Assembly: GCA_007644065.1 (NCBI GenBank)
Contig: VJWN01000019.1
Location: 744,001 to 808,000, forward strand
DNA: 64,000 nt
Reading direction: 5' to 3'
DNA from: Margaritispora aquatica
Taxonomy: Eukaryota > Ascomycota > Leotiomycetes > Helotiales > Discinellaceae
How positions within the stretch are numbered: the stretch's first letter is position 1; each line of letters opens with the position of its first letter. Positions 1 to 10,626 of the stretch are shown piece after piece. The notes under the pieces are model-generated. The model had not been told where the DNA came from and made no database searches. It saw only the letters and a program-made list of their open reading frames with translations. The position numbers and the translations under genes are program-made.

Positions 1-1857
1 CCCGTCTCAGGAGCCCGGCAAGCGCCATCGATGCATGCATTGAGGAGCCAGTCCACATGAATGTAGAATTATCGGGAGAGCCACCATTCACTCTAGAATA
101 CGAGCTTGTTCATGATGGAAAGAGGAAAAAGACCAAGGTGCCTGGGATTGAGGAAGACATTTTCAAGATTTCTACCGATCGTCTGCTCAAGGGAGGAGAG
201 TATTCTCTTGCTCTGACCAGTGTACAAGACAAGACTGGATGCAAGATATTCCTTAACAGTGAGATGAAATTTACTGTCAGACGTCAGCGACCCAAGGCCT
301 CCTTTGGACAAATGGAAGGCAAGTACAAGACGGTCGAGGTTGAAGGTAGAAAACCAGCATTGCCCATACGATTGACAGGACGGGCACCTTGGACTATCAA
401 ATATCGTAATCTCAACGATACATCTGGCCAAGTACTGGAGAAGCAGGCAAAATCAACCAATGATGTCCTGCGAGTCGATGAGGGGGGTGTTTATGAAATT
501 CTCGAGATCTCTGATGATTCGTGCCCTGGTACAGTTGACGCTTCAGCTTCCATTTTCGAAGTAGATTGGTTTCCAAGACCTCAGATAAGACTTTCGGACA
601 CATCTGCTGTCATCCCAGAGGGCACCAAATTTGTGAAGAGGGAAGTTTGTGAGGGAGACATTGATTCGGTGGAGGTCAATCTAATTGGTAAGCAACGCCA
701 TCTCTTGATACCGTTTTGATGCTTTGATGCTTTGATGCTAATTTCTAACAGGCTCTTCACCTTACAATGTCAAGTACCAAGTCATTCACAAGCCAGATAG
801 CGGTTCAAGAACCGTTATCAACAGAGAGTTTGAGGCTGCTCTAGGGTCTGCCCCGATATCTATGGATACTACAAAGGCTGGAATATACGAGTACAAGTTC
901 TCTGCCTTGTCTGACGCCTTGTATGACCATGACAGCAAGAAGTTCGAACCCCTCATTCTTGAGCAGAAGGTCAACAAAAAGCCATTCGCATCTTTCACCA
1001 AACCAGGACAAAATTATAAGTATTGCAAGGAGGAGCTTGATGGCGATGAAGTAATTCCGATCAAGCTCGAAGGCGTACCACCATTTAGTCTTGAGGTAGA
1101 CATCAAGCACCAGAGCAGCTCGAGGCCCGAGACTGTGAAGATCGCAAACATTGAGACCAACAACTACAATTTCCGCATACCTCACAAGGTCTTATCTCTG
1201 GGTGTTCATCAGGTAAGCGTTCGCAAGGTTCGCGACTCGAAGGGATGCATGCAAAAGACCGAGTATGGTGCACCACATGTTCAAGTCAAAGTCTTTGATG
1301 TTCCGACCATTTATCCCTTGGATTCTAGGAAGGATTACTGTGTCGGCGAGCGTATCGGATACACTTTATCCGGCACTGCTCCTTTTGAAATTTTCTACAC
1401 ATTTGAAGGCGTCTCGAGAAAGGCCAAGTCTACAAGCACCACATTCCGTCGCATTGCTGAAAAGCCAGGAAACTTTACCATCACTGGTCTTTCAGATAAA
1501 GCTAGTGAATGCAAAGCAGGAACACATATTTCCAAAATCATTCACCCAATGCCCAGTGTCAAGCTTAGCAAGGGTCGACAAGTGGAGGTTGATATCCACG
1601 AAGGCGGAGAAGCAGAGATCTTGTTTGAATTTTGGGGCACACCGCCTTTTGAATTCACTTACACAAGAAGCACGAATGCACGGAAAGGTGTCAAGAGTAC
1701 TGTGCTAGAAACCAGACACGAGACGTCTTACGAATATAGTAAGACGATCCAGAGTTCCCAAGAGGGAACCTATGAGGTGGTTGCCATCAAGGATAAATAC
1801 TGCTCGTTTTCAACCGTGAAGGATGAGGGCAGCAAGCAGAAGCTACTGCAGTTTTAG
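1..1857 (+). CDS. POM152: Nucleoporin POM152, C-terminal part (5' end outside window)
   Basis: Membrane-ring nucleoporin that anchors the nuclear pore complex in the pore membrane; the part seen here belongs to the long lumenal region built of repeated Ig-like beta-sandwich units. The frame is open from base 3, so the gene starts upstream of the window. Exons are <1-687 and 752-1857, with a GTAAGC...CTAACAG intron at 688-751; the joined frame reads ...NLIGSSPYNVKYQV. The repeat unit is visible several times as a short PPF/APW/APFE core (SGEPPFTLEYEL, TGRAPWTIKYRN, EGVPPFSLEVDI, SGTAPFEIFYTF, WGTPPFEFTYTR), each followed by a Cys-containing strand. The protein ends at a TAG at 1855-1857 after a Lys/Gln-rich tail. 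The identification rests on this repeat architecture and on the start of the visible segment (AIDACIEEPVHMNVELSG), which I recognise from fungal POM152. Confidence is high despite the missing N-terminal transmembrane part. Confidence 0.93.
688..751 (+). repeat. POM152 intron with triple 8-bp direct repeat
   Basis: Within the 64-nt intron, TTTGATGC is repeated three times without a gap (715-722, 723-730, 731-738) just before the polypyrimidine/CTAACAG acceptor. The last copy runs into TGCTAAT, a possible branch site. It looks like a small replication-slippage tandem. Confidence 0.7.
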
Positions 1858-2747
1858 GTCTAGTGTACGAATGATGGAGGGATCAGGGGAGATGTTTTGA
1901 GTACTGTGGATAGATGGCAATCTTCATATCATAGCGCGGCGTTATATCAGGGAATGGAATTGAATTGACTGTCTTGATTATTTGGTCTATATTTACATCT
2001 GCTCGTAATGTCATCAGCAACCTGCTTGGTGCCTGAAAATTGCATCTCAGCCACTCCCAACAGCTCCCTTCTTTACAATTGTCCACAACACTACGAGCTT
2101 GCCAACTGGTAAGCCTCTTGGGTGTATCCCTGACAAGAATGACGGGCAGGTTCGGGAAGGTTTTCTGGGTGGATCGCCGAATCAGTACGAAATGCTTGTT
2201 TGGAAAGAAGCCAAGACATCTCGACAAATGCTGGTATCGGAATTATAGTGTAGACTTTCTTCCTCGAGTCGCTGTGGTGAAGACTATTCTCGGGTGGACA
2301 AAGATCGACCGAATCTGGCACCCATTATCATCAAGAAGAAAATGCAATATATTTGATCAAAAAGCAAAGAAATTATCTTGCATGTAGGAAAATGCTTGAG
2401 AAGATCTTATCAGATGGATCGGATTATGTAGCGTCTTAGTCTCCCCTGTGGTACAGTACAGTAGTGGCTGGGATGTTCAATTTAGGCTTGCATGATCAAC
2501 GACTAAGCACCCAGGATCCAGCGTCCAGACGTCTGGGCCTCTGGTCTCGGAATCTCCATCTGTCCCCCACATACTTTGTATGCATCCCACATACGAAAAG
2601 GTACCGGTATTTGCCATATGCTGGCACAATTCTATATATCGTGTATTTATATCTTCAAGTGTCTGCCCCTCCTCAGTTTATCGAGTCCTATACGGGCTGT
2701 CGATTGTTACTTCGTAGGATCAAACATCTTGCCATAGTCCAGGAGCA
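1858..2747. other. Intergenic, nothing recognised
   Basis: 890 bp between POM152 and the next gene. Only short overlapping frames on both strands are present, with no codon bias, domain or splice-linked extension. The last part (from about 2640) is pyrimidine-rich and is probably promoter and 5' leader of the gene at 2748. Confidence 0.5.
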
Positions 2748-3881
2748 ATGTCACAATCTGATTCAACATCAACAGTCCCACGAGAGGGCCTTGAGCTTGC
2801 AGAAAGAGCTCCCAAACGTACTGCTTCGGACTCCTCAGATGGCATGATCGACGATGGCATCTATGATATGGCGTTGTCTCCTACAAAGCGACGATGTGCA
2901 TCTCCTCTGAGGAGCCCTGATATTTCGACCACGGCGACAAACAATCCGAATACAACAAATACAATAAACCACTTGATACAGCTTCGTTCCTCGCAACTCA
3001 CAATCCATTCCATAGTCCACCTGCCCGAATCCGCTCTTTGGTCTCTCTGTAAAGGAGACCTACGAACATGCTTCCTGGCTCTCCAATCCTACGCACGCTC
3101 GCCCTACCCTCTAAGCTCTCTCACTGCACCTTCACACTCAGTACTCAATAACGGCCCTGCACCACCTACGCCATCATTCTTACGTCTTCCCCTCGAGATA
3201 CGGCAACATATCTACTCCCTCACTCTACCACCCCCAGCAACACAACCTATCAAAGGTCCTCATCCGCGACAGCTACAAAATACTTTACGACTCACGCAGC
3301 CGATCCCAGCACAGCTATTACTGTTGAACCACCAGATCCGCTCAGAAGCATTGCCATTGCTATATGGCGCATCCACACAGACAGCATATGTCACAATAGA
3401 CTACAACCTCTGGGCCCATAAGACTAAGCGCTCCGATCTAGTGCTCTCAACCCTCATCCCCTCGTCCCTGCGACACGTCCACATCACCTTGTCCCTTGGT
3501 ACCGAAAAGCGACCACTTGTTTCTCCATCCGCCTCCACATCCTCCTCCACCTCTTCTTCACCAACTAGCATTGGCACTCCACATGAAAGCGAAGCCTTCA
3601 CAAGGTTACTAGAGATCAAGAAGGGAATCAGGAAATTACTGAAATGGTTGGGCGGGGCGGATATTAGAACTCTGGTGGTGAGCTGGCAAGAACCGCCGCA
3701 GACTTATAGTTGGGTGCAGAAAAGGGAGGTGTTGGAGGGGCTGAGGGGTATGAGAGCTGTGAGTGTTACGGAGGGGGAGATAAATTGGGGGTTGGAAATG
3801 AAGGGGAAATGGAATCGTGGGAGGAGGTTCAAGTGGGAAGAGGGTTGGGTTATGAACCTGGAGAGAGGGAGGGGTGGTTGA
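2748..3881 (+). CDS. F-box-like/DUF7730-type fungal hypothetical protein
   Basis: Single-exon gene, 377 codons plus stop. The N-terminal 60 residues are polar and contain a basic CDK-like cluster (SPTKRRCASPLRSP), which suggests nuclear location; this is inference. From about residue 140 it has the pattern common in many fungal proteins of the F-box-like/DUF7730 class: a leucine-rich helix FLRLPLEIRQHIYSLTLPPP, then a segment ending LLLLNHQIRSEALPLLYG. The Ser/Thr-rich stretch around residues 255-275 (SASTSSSTSSSPTS) looks like a linker. The C-terminus is Trp, Lys and Gly rich. These proteins are numerous and fast-evolving in Pezizomycotina and mostly have no assigned role; substrate-adaptor function is only suggested by the F-box-like helix. 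The start ATG is the first in frame; the TGA is at 3879-3881. Confidence 0.7.
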   Translation: MSQSDSTSTVPREGLELAERAPKRTASDSSDGMIDDGIYDMALSPTKRRCASPLRSPDISTTATNNPNTTNTINHLIQLRSSQLTIHSIVHLPESALWSLCKGDLRTCFLALQSYARSPYPLSSLTAPSHSVLNNGPAPPTPSFLRLPLEIRQHIYSLTLPPPATQPIKGPHPRQLQNTLRLTQPIPAQLLLLNHQIRSEALPLLYGASTQTAYVTIDYNLWAHKTKRSDLVLSTLIPSSLRHVHITLSLGTEKRPLVSPSASTSSSTSSSPTSIGTPHESEAFTRLLEIKKGIRKLLKWLGGADIRTLVVSWQEPPQTYSWVQKREVLEGLRGMRAVSVTEGEINWGLEMKGKWNRGRRFKWEEGWVMNLERGRGG

Positions 3882-5386
3882 AGGATGATCCAGGAATGAT
3901 TGATGCTTTGAAGGCCTCGACTATAACAAAACAAACTAGGCTACCCAAGCTTCGAGACTGCGTTCGACACATCCGAGGAGCAGAATATCCATTGGACACA
4001 TTGGACTGAAGTGGTGTCCAGGAATTACTTCTACCAGATGCAGGCCTCCCGAGCACAAACCAAGCCAGACCAGCAATCCAGAGCTATCAGAGTTGAGGAT
4101 GGCATGATTTGATTAATGTGTGATGACAATTGGGATGTTCAACGTAAAATGACACATTCATTTACTAGAACGGATTGCACAAAGACAACCCAGCTCCAGC
4201 TCAATGAGCTGTGCGAGCAATCATTCTTGACAATATTCGAGTATCAAGGACTTGCTGCATATTCAATAGCCATGATATATCACCTCCGATATCCTGAATC
4301 AAGCTTCTTGTCTCGAAAATTTTCGCGAGGCTGTTGCACAAAAAGCTCCATAGAATTACTGGAATAACACGTACTTTTATCTGTGTATATTTGGGGCTTG
4401 GCTTGGCTTCATATGCTGTCAGAACACGAACAACTACTATCTGTAAGTTCTACAACAATAGCAAATTGCTTCTTCAGACGAGGTGGGGGAGTGTAGGAAA
4501 TTTGGGTTAGTATAAAATTGTACAATATAATCTATGGTGTTTTAGCGATGTAAGATTTTGTATTCGTATAAATAGATTCATAGTGGGTTGTGATGTATAC
4601 AAATAGACTACTATAGTTGCATTCCTCGTCTTCTAACTCTGATTCAGTATCTTGTTAAGATTATATTATATCCATATACCGTCAAGTGATTAGGTTGCAA
4701 CTGAACAGATATATATATATATATTATGTTATTCTGCTCCTCCATATTGACTTTTGTTCAAGCTCCACTCTCACCTACGATATCTTCTTTATCATTACAC
4801 TTTAGGCTTTCGCCATTCGTTCAGTCATTCATTCATACATGCAGTTACCAGCAAGAGGTATGGATGGTTAGTAGGCTGAACTTCAGATTCTGAGTGTATT
4901 CGCTTCGAGCATGTGTACGAGGCGGCTACCTTAGTTTGATGCTGGGTAGGGTGAGGTGAAGTGAAGTCGGAAGGGTCTTAGTCTTGCGTTGAGTTTGTAA
5001 CGATCTTACTCAGCTTGAGGGGGATTTTAAGGTTAGGGTTTAATGTGTTGGAGTATGTGAGGGAGGTGAGGTGAAAATTTCTGAAGGTATGAAGCAAGTG
5101 CTTCTTTGGTAAACGAGTGGTGGTTTTTTTCTTTCATATATAACAAAAAGTGTACTCCCTCAACTCCTCCCTCAATTACTAAACGATAGCTATATGTAAA
5201 TATCTCACCCGAGTGAAACAAAGAATACCGAAATCCCCTCCATTCCACCAGAAACGCCAGATCGCTATGCTCGCATTTCCTCGCCCTTCGTGTCTGGACC
5301 GTTAATCCGTCCTCCTCGAAATTTCTCGAAATTTCCCAGTTCACGAGGTACCTCACAAACCAGCCGACAGGCCACCAGTGCTATTC
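3882..5386. other. Intergenic, 1.5 kb, AT-rich in the middle
   Basis: No coding region is supported. The segment 4370-4760 is AT-rich and contains an (AT)n tract at about 4709-4724. A long frame antisense at 5033-5356 has no start context or recognisable similarity and lies in the 3' flank of the P450 gene. Confidence 0.5.
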
Positions 5387-7158
5387 CTACAAAGCAGCAG
5401 CATGAGCACGAACCTTCACCCCATTCCCCGAGCAATTCGTCAGCGTGAGATTATGGCGAATTACCGGATCCGTCTCCATGTTCTGCATGCTGTCGAATCT
5501 CTGCAGCAGACGAACCGTGACGTAGCTCGCTTCCGTGAGGGCGAATTGCTGGCCGATGCAGATTCTTGGACCGCCGTTGAACTGGGTCTTGTCAGTCCAT
5601 TTTCGAGAAAAGGAGCAAAGCAAGTAAATCAAGGGAGTAAGTATAAGAGAGAAGAAACTAACAGGCAAGAACTCCCACCCAACCCTACGTCCTTCCCACC
5701 TCTCCGGACGAAACTCATCCGCATCCTCACCCCACAGATCCTTACGCCTATGCATGGCATGAACAGAGTAATCGCACGTCATGCCCTTAGGGACGAAGAT
5801 CCTGCTCTGGCCATCCTTGCCACCTCCGCGCGGCAAGACGGTGTCTTTGTTCGCGAAGCGGAAGTTGACCGGCACGACGGGGTACAGGCGTAGCGCTTCA
5901 TTGATGCAGTCTTTGAGGTAGGAGCAGGATTTCAGTGATGCGAAGGTGATATCTCTTGGGTGCGCGTACGTCCCAAAGCTGGAGAGGATGATGGTGCGGA
6001 GTTTGTGGTATCGTGCTGGGTCCTTGGAGAGAGACATGAAGAGCCAGCCGAGGAGCGAGGCGGTTGTGTCTCTGTTTTATGTGTTAGTTCTCGCTTGGGG
6101 CTTTAGAGCGATCGTGTCCAATTATCGAAACATGATATTCATCGTGCAAGCAAAAAGAAAACACGAGAAACATACCGTCCAGCTAATAGGATATGCAAAA
6201 GCTGTGACCTCAACTCGATCGGATCCCTGGTCTGCGTAGCCAACGCCTCAAGAAAAACATACTTCTCCTTCCCACTGCCCTCCTCTTTCTCCCTCAGCAA
6301 CTCTCTCGGGTCTTTTGACAGAGCCAGTCTAACGAAATGATCGATAAACTCATGGCAATCTTTACACGCCTTTGTGAAGCCCTTCGGTTGTACAATCCAG
6401 TACAGACTCGAGAATCTCGCTCGCGTAGCAAGCGCCATCTGACCTCTATCAAACGCAGCCGCGAAATCAATATTGCTTGCGCCTGCTTTCTTGGAAGCGC
6501 CTGGAAGAAGGGTGAGTTGAGAATCGACGGATTCGCCGAACAAGAACTCGGTGGCCGAATCGAGAGTCAGGCGAAAGAAGAGCTCGGAGAGATCGACTGT
6601 CGAGGTCATCCCGTCTGGCCCAAGAGTGACATCGAGTGCTTTAATCATATTCTGGACATGTGTCTCCTCTAGATCCAAATTCGAGACCTGCTCCCTCGCA
6701 AACTGCGGTCTCATCATCGCACGACTGTGCTCCCAGCCCTTGCCATCCTGCGTGAAAATGCCATTACCCAGCAACGGCCAGAAATTCCTGCGACGCTTGG
6801 GACCTAAGTCCCAGTCCTGGAAGTTGTGGGCCAAGATGGTTTGAATGTTCTTCTCATCGCAGGTCGTAAGATTAGTAGTGCCGAGGATGTCGTACGAGTA
6901 AGTGATGTGGCCACCGATGTCGACGATGCGCTGGATGTAGTCAGTGGGGAACAGCTTAGCTTTGTCGGCGCGGATGGCGCGCATGAGGTTGTCGATTCCG
7001 AGGGGGTAGCGGTTGGGTTGTGGGGGAGGTGCTTCGCATTTGAGCTCTTTGGCGCGGGCGGCGATGTGTCGTGAGAGGAGGTATGACTTCAACAATGAGT
7101 ATGCGATATATGAGATGCTGGCTCCAAAGAGGACAGCGATGGTGAGGGAGGATTGCAT
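5387..7158 (-). CDS. Cytochrome P450, CYP52-like (alkane/fatty-acid hydroxylase type)
   Basis: Microsomal haem monooxygenase; CYP52-type enzymes omega-hydroxylate n-alkanes or fatty acids using a P450 reductase. Three exons on the minus strand: 7158-6176, 6071-5663, 5581-5387, giving 528 aa. Introns 6072-6175 (GTATGT...CAG) and 5582-5662 (GTTAGT...CAG) restore the frame exactly. An N-terminal hydrophobic anchor covers about residues 5-27. The I-helix oxygen-binding signature AGRDTTAS is at about 325-332, split by intron 1. The K-helix ExxR is seen as NEALRLYP, and the PERW-like motif as FRPERWEG. The haem loop FNGGPRICIGQQFA has its Cys ligand near residue 472. CYP52-like features are the WDLGPKRRRNF segment and GNGIFTQDGKGWEHSR. 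Neighbours give no metabolic cluster, so it may act in primary lipid oxidation or xenobiotic use. Family is certain; the subfamily is inferred. Confidence 0.92.
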
Positions 7159-8750
7159 CGTTATAGATATTTGCGTTCTATGAATATACTAGGTACTTGG
7201 TGTAAAATAAGGCGATTGACTTCTTCTCGCGTATTTGGAGAGAATAACCAAAAATGATCAATCACCACCGAATCTTAAATATCAAGGTGATAATCCACCA
7301 AAACAAGACAGTACGTCTTAAATCCCAAGACCAAAGTATAGGTTGTTCAATAATATGACATCAAGAGACTACTTGGTAAACAAAATAGCAAGCAATGTAG
7401 AGAGGGAGGCTGTCTCATTCATAGCAGCGAATGGACGTTTTATATCCGAACAGAAAATGATCTTCCTCAAGCACACCGGATGCACAGGAACAGAATAGCA
7501 AGGATATGAGCTTTCATAACCATGCCATGGCATAAGCACCCACTGGCACCCACTAGGTTGAACAGTAGAGTAGCAGCACAGACAGAACCAGGACCACAAT
7601 AGTGATCGCCGTTATCCCACCGTTAGGTAACCCACCTCCAATAGCACTCCAATGGCATTCCAATAAATGAAATCCAAAGGTGTGTCTCGAGGATTGAGGT
7701 TGGCTCCGAGTGCTCCCCTGTACCACTTGGCGTTGTCCAGATAGAGTCCCGGTAATAAGTGATATTGTAACAACCATACAGACCTACCTTTACCTTTCCT
7801 TACACTTGCATTACACTTGCTCTGTGGGGTGTCACAGCAAGGCAACAGCAAAATACCAACTGAGATGATCCATCTTCCCATGCATTGTGCATTACGTCTC
7901 CATACGTCGTCCCATCCAGAGCAACGGTATTCCGGCGTCCAAAGCTTGACCGGCCGGTTCGCCGCTCTACTCTGTCTTCCTATTCATCCGACGCCCGACT
8001 TGCTTTACCTTGCTCTGCTGAACCTGGAACGCGGGCGGGACTTCTCCACACATGCACCCATTCCATGCATTCCATGCTGCAGAACGATTACTCCCCCATC
8101 TATCTGGAGCAGTTCTGCGGACCAACTTTGACCGGTTGTGCACGCAAAGTCGGTCGTTGAAGGTTGCGTGTGACAACCAACCATTGTGCAAAATGCAATT
8201 GCGGGGTAGTAAACCAACCACAAGCCAGGCCCCTTCATTGGGATCGAAGACCGAAAGAAACGCCTCCCGAGGTCTTTACTAGACCTTGCGCCGTTTGTGG
8301 GTTGCAAAGAGGTTGCTGGTGGCTACCGATGGGCAACATGTGAGAGATGCATCCGTAACTGTGCCCGTTAAGCTAGCATTGATGATTTTGATGATTGCTT
8401 TAGAGACGTAATCAAAGAGAGGGATAAGCGACTGTTTCAAAGAAAAGTTTGACTTAATGAAGATAGCTCAACTACCTCTTATAAAACGAAACTCGTATAA
8501 ACATATGATAATAGCCTTCACATTTGTACACTTGGAATTATTACACTACTCTTCATTTGATTGGACATCTCTCGCACAGCTGGGTTTTCCCTCACTCTTC
8601 GTCCCTTTTCCTCATTGGCGAATACCTTTAGCCGCTCTCCAACAGCTTCAGCCACAGATCGACAGGACACGCTCGAGTCTCGACAGAAAAACGCGAAGCT
8701 GACACGCTTCTCGCGTCCAACGCGTTTGATACGCCCATACTCCAACACCA
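7159..8750. other. Intergenic, nothing recognised
   Basis: About 1.6 kb upstream of the P450. Numerous short overlapping frames exist on both strands, none with a domain, a consistent splice extension or codon preference. Around 8520-8700 the sequence becomes promoter-like for a plus-strand transcript, with CT-rich tracts and CTCATTGGCG (an inverted CCAAT) at about 8611-8620. Confidence 0.4.
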
Positions 8751-8919
8751 TGAGAGAATCCTCTCAACACAATGGACCATACAACATCCGAGGTATGTAT
8801 CGCACGCGAAAAGGCAGCCCATAATCCATACAAAAGACCCTTAGTCCAAACAATCCATCCTTCCAGGGCGCGACCGTGATCCCCCTCCGCCTAACCTACG
8901 CGATCATCAAGAGATGTAA
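8751..8919 (+). CDS. Candidate microgene, 31 aa, two exons
   Basis: A possible tiny gene. ATG at 8751 in context CACCATGAG, exon 1 8751-8793, intron 8794-8866 (GTATGT...TTCCAG, 73 nt), exon 2 8867-8919 ending ATG TAA. The spliced product is rich in Arg, Asp and Pro (middle part GRDRDPPPPNLRDHQ). Support consists of strong donor and acceptor signals, exact frame restoration, a CT-rich leader and an inverted CCAAT box about 140 bp upstream. Against it: very short, no recognised family, and the leader contains an earlier ATG-free frame only by chance. It could equally be a noncoding transcript. Confidence 0.3.
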
Positions 8920-9023
8920 CACCACGCGAAATAAAACCATTAAAATGCAGCCGTAGAAATCATTTACAATATGACATAACTTCGTAGAAGACCAAGATGT
9001 GCGTGACACTTGTACTCGTAAAC

Positions 9024-10227
9024 TCAAGACATGAGATCACCGCCTAATTGCATGCCAAGTCCAGTATGCTTTAGACTGCTATTCTTCGTCATGATCGGGC
9101 TGGAGCTATCGAATGTGAGACGCCTGCGAGTCACCGAAGCAGGTGTTTGAGATGTCCGAGGAGTCTTTGGCCAAGCTGTCTGTGCTGGACTGGGCGTGAT
9201 ATTGACAAAATCGGAGAAATCAAATGCTTGCGAAGGAGTCTGGGGATTGCCATATGCAGAGAGAAATCCTCCAGCTCCGCCACCAGGGGTCGTCATCATA
9301 GATGAAGGAAGTACCATAGATCTGGAAGGCGGAGTGGATGGCGGTTGCATTCGAGCTCGAGACATCGGCTTGGCAGGTGAAGGGGAAGTCGCAAGGTATA
9401 GCAAAAGGTCTGCGCCTTCTGCACCTTCCTGGCCAGTCTTTCCGTTCTTTTCTTTGTTGCGCCGACCAGCATTGGATCGATTGCGAGCTGGCGGAGGTGT
9501 GCGAGGAGGTGAAGAGCGGATGTTAAAGGAATGCGCTGGGAGTGTAATCTCTTCATCATCAGATGTAGCAGCAAAGTTCTCTGACAATTCGTCTGGGCTT
9601 TCGGATGTACCTGGATAGAAAGATAGGCTTGGTCCATTCGAAGTCGTGAAATGATTCTGTTTCCGAGGCTTGATTGGGGAAGACTGGGTAAGTTGATGTG
9701 TTCTCCATGCACTCCTAGTGGTGTTTGATTCCCTTTCGCCAATTGGAGAAGAGCGAAATCTCTTGCGTGACGCAGCACTCGAGTTTGGATGCTCGAACGT
9801 ATTGTGATATAGCCTCTTCCTGTGTCCTGTGCTTGCACCACTTCGTGGGCCAAGTTGATCTGAGAATATCGCTGGCTCCTTCAGTGGTGAACTCATGAGA
9901 TTCCTGGAAGTTGGATATCGGAAGTCGGAAGCGCAACTTGAGGAGGAATCAGACAGCATATCACCACTTGACATTGGTCTGCGCTGTCTCAATTCTTCTT
10001 CTATCCTCGGCTCAATATTGTCTAAGGTGAGGTCCTCCCAACCACGAGCGGTTTTGAATTGAGCAAGGGCAAGACGAGCTTTTAGTTTGCGACCCAGCTG
10101 GCAGAATATGTTAATTATCTGCGGAGAACATAGCAGATTGTGATGAATTTACCTTGCCAATTTCAGCTCTCTTCAGGACCGTCTCCGCAACCAGCTCGGG
10201 CTGCTTCTTCCATGGGGATGTTGACAT
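9024..10227 (-). CDS. Whi5/Nrm1-type G1/S transcriptional repressor
   Basis: Member of the Whi5/Nrm1 family, which binds SBF/MBF through a short GTB motif and restrains G1/S transcription until CDK phosphorylation. Exons 10227-10153 and 10097-9024; intron 10098-10152 (GTAAAT...CCAG). With the start at 10227 the protein has 382 aa. The GTB-like motif sits across the splice junction and after it: LGRKLKARLALAQFKTARGW followed by EDLTLDNIEPRIEEE (about residues 26-60). The rest is low-complexity and rich in SP/TP sites (SSPIKP, SSPPRTPPPAR, TPPSRS, ITPSPAQT, WPKTPRTSQTP), as expected for a CDK target. The C-terminus has a short RRRLTFDSSSPI element. The start is uncertain: the frame stays open upstream of 10227 to a stop near 10330 but has no further ATG, so an additional 5' exon is possible. 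Whether this is the Whi5-like or Nrm1-like paralogue cannot be told. Confidence 0.85.
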
Positions 10228-10584
10228 ATTCGCAGAATTTGTCCCCACAAGGAGTTCGAATGATTGACGATTTGATAAGGTTGGAGAAAGGGAGGCCACA
10301 ATGGTGGATTTATCGGGCCCAAAAAAAGGTCAGCGGCAAAGGCCCAAGAGTTTGCTTGCTGCGCAGGGTGGAAATGAAGGCTTCGAGGGAGGGGCTTTGA
10401 CAGGGCAGTTCTTCGGTATTCTGGAGGTAAAATCGCAGAAAAAAAAGCTCTCTCTGTTGTATGAAGAATGGGCGAATATAGAAATGTGAAAGGAGCGGTA
10501 CGATGACAGTAGTGGTAATAGAGTGAGTGTAACAGGAGAAAGCTGGATGTTGGACAACGGGCAGGCCTCATCCTCTTCCCTCAG

Positions 10585-10626
10585 CTCAGGGCAGTCATCG
10601 CGTTACATTGCCCTGACGCCAGGGCA
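10585..10626. promoter_or_regulatory. Cluster of CAGGGCA / TGCCCTG boxes
   Basis: CAGGGCA occurs at 10587-10593 and again at 10620-10626, with its reverse complement TGCCCTG at 10609-10615; the last two form a perfect 7-bp inverted repeat around ACGC. The cluster lies about 360-400 bp upstream of the Whi5-like start, so it may be a dyad operator for that gene. No known factor is assigned. Confidence 0.35.

Noticed and set aside
4709..4724. (AT)n tract as possible origin or promoter element
   Set aside because: A simple dinucleotide run in AT-rich intergenic DNA; nothing ties it to replication or transcription.
5378..5893. Plus-strand frame of 171 codons
   Set aside because: Antisense to the last exons of the P450 gene, which has complete catalytic motifs; a shadow frame.
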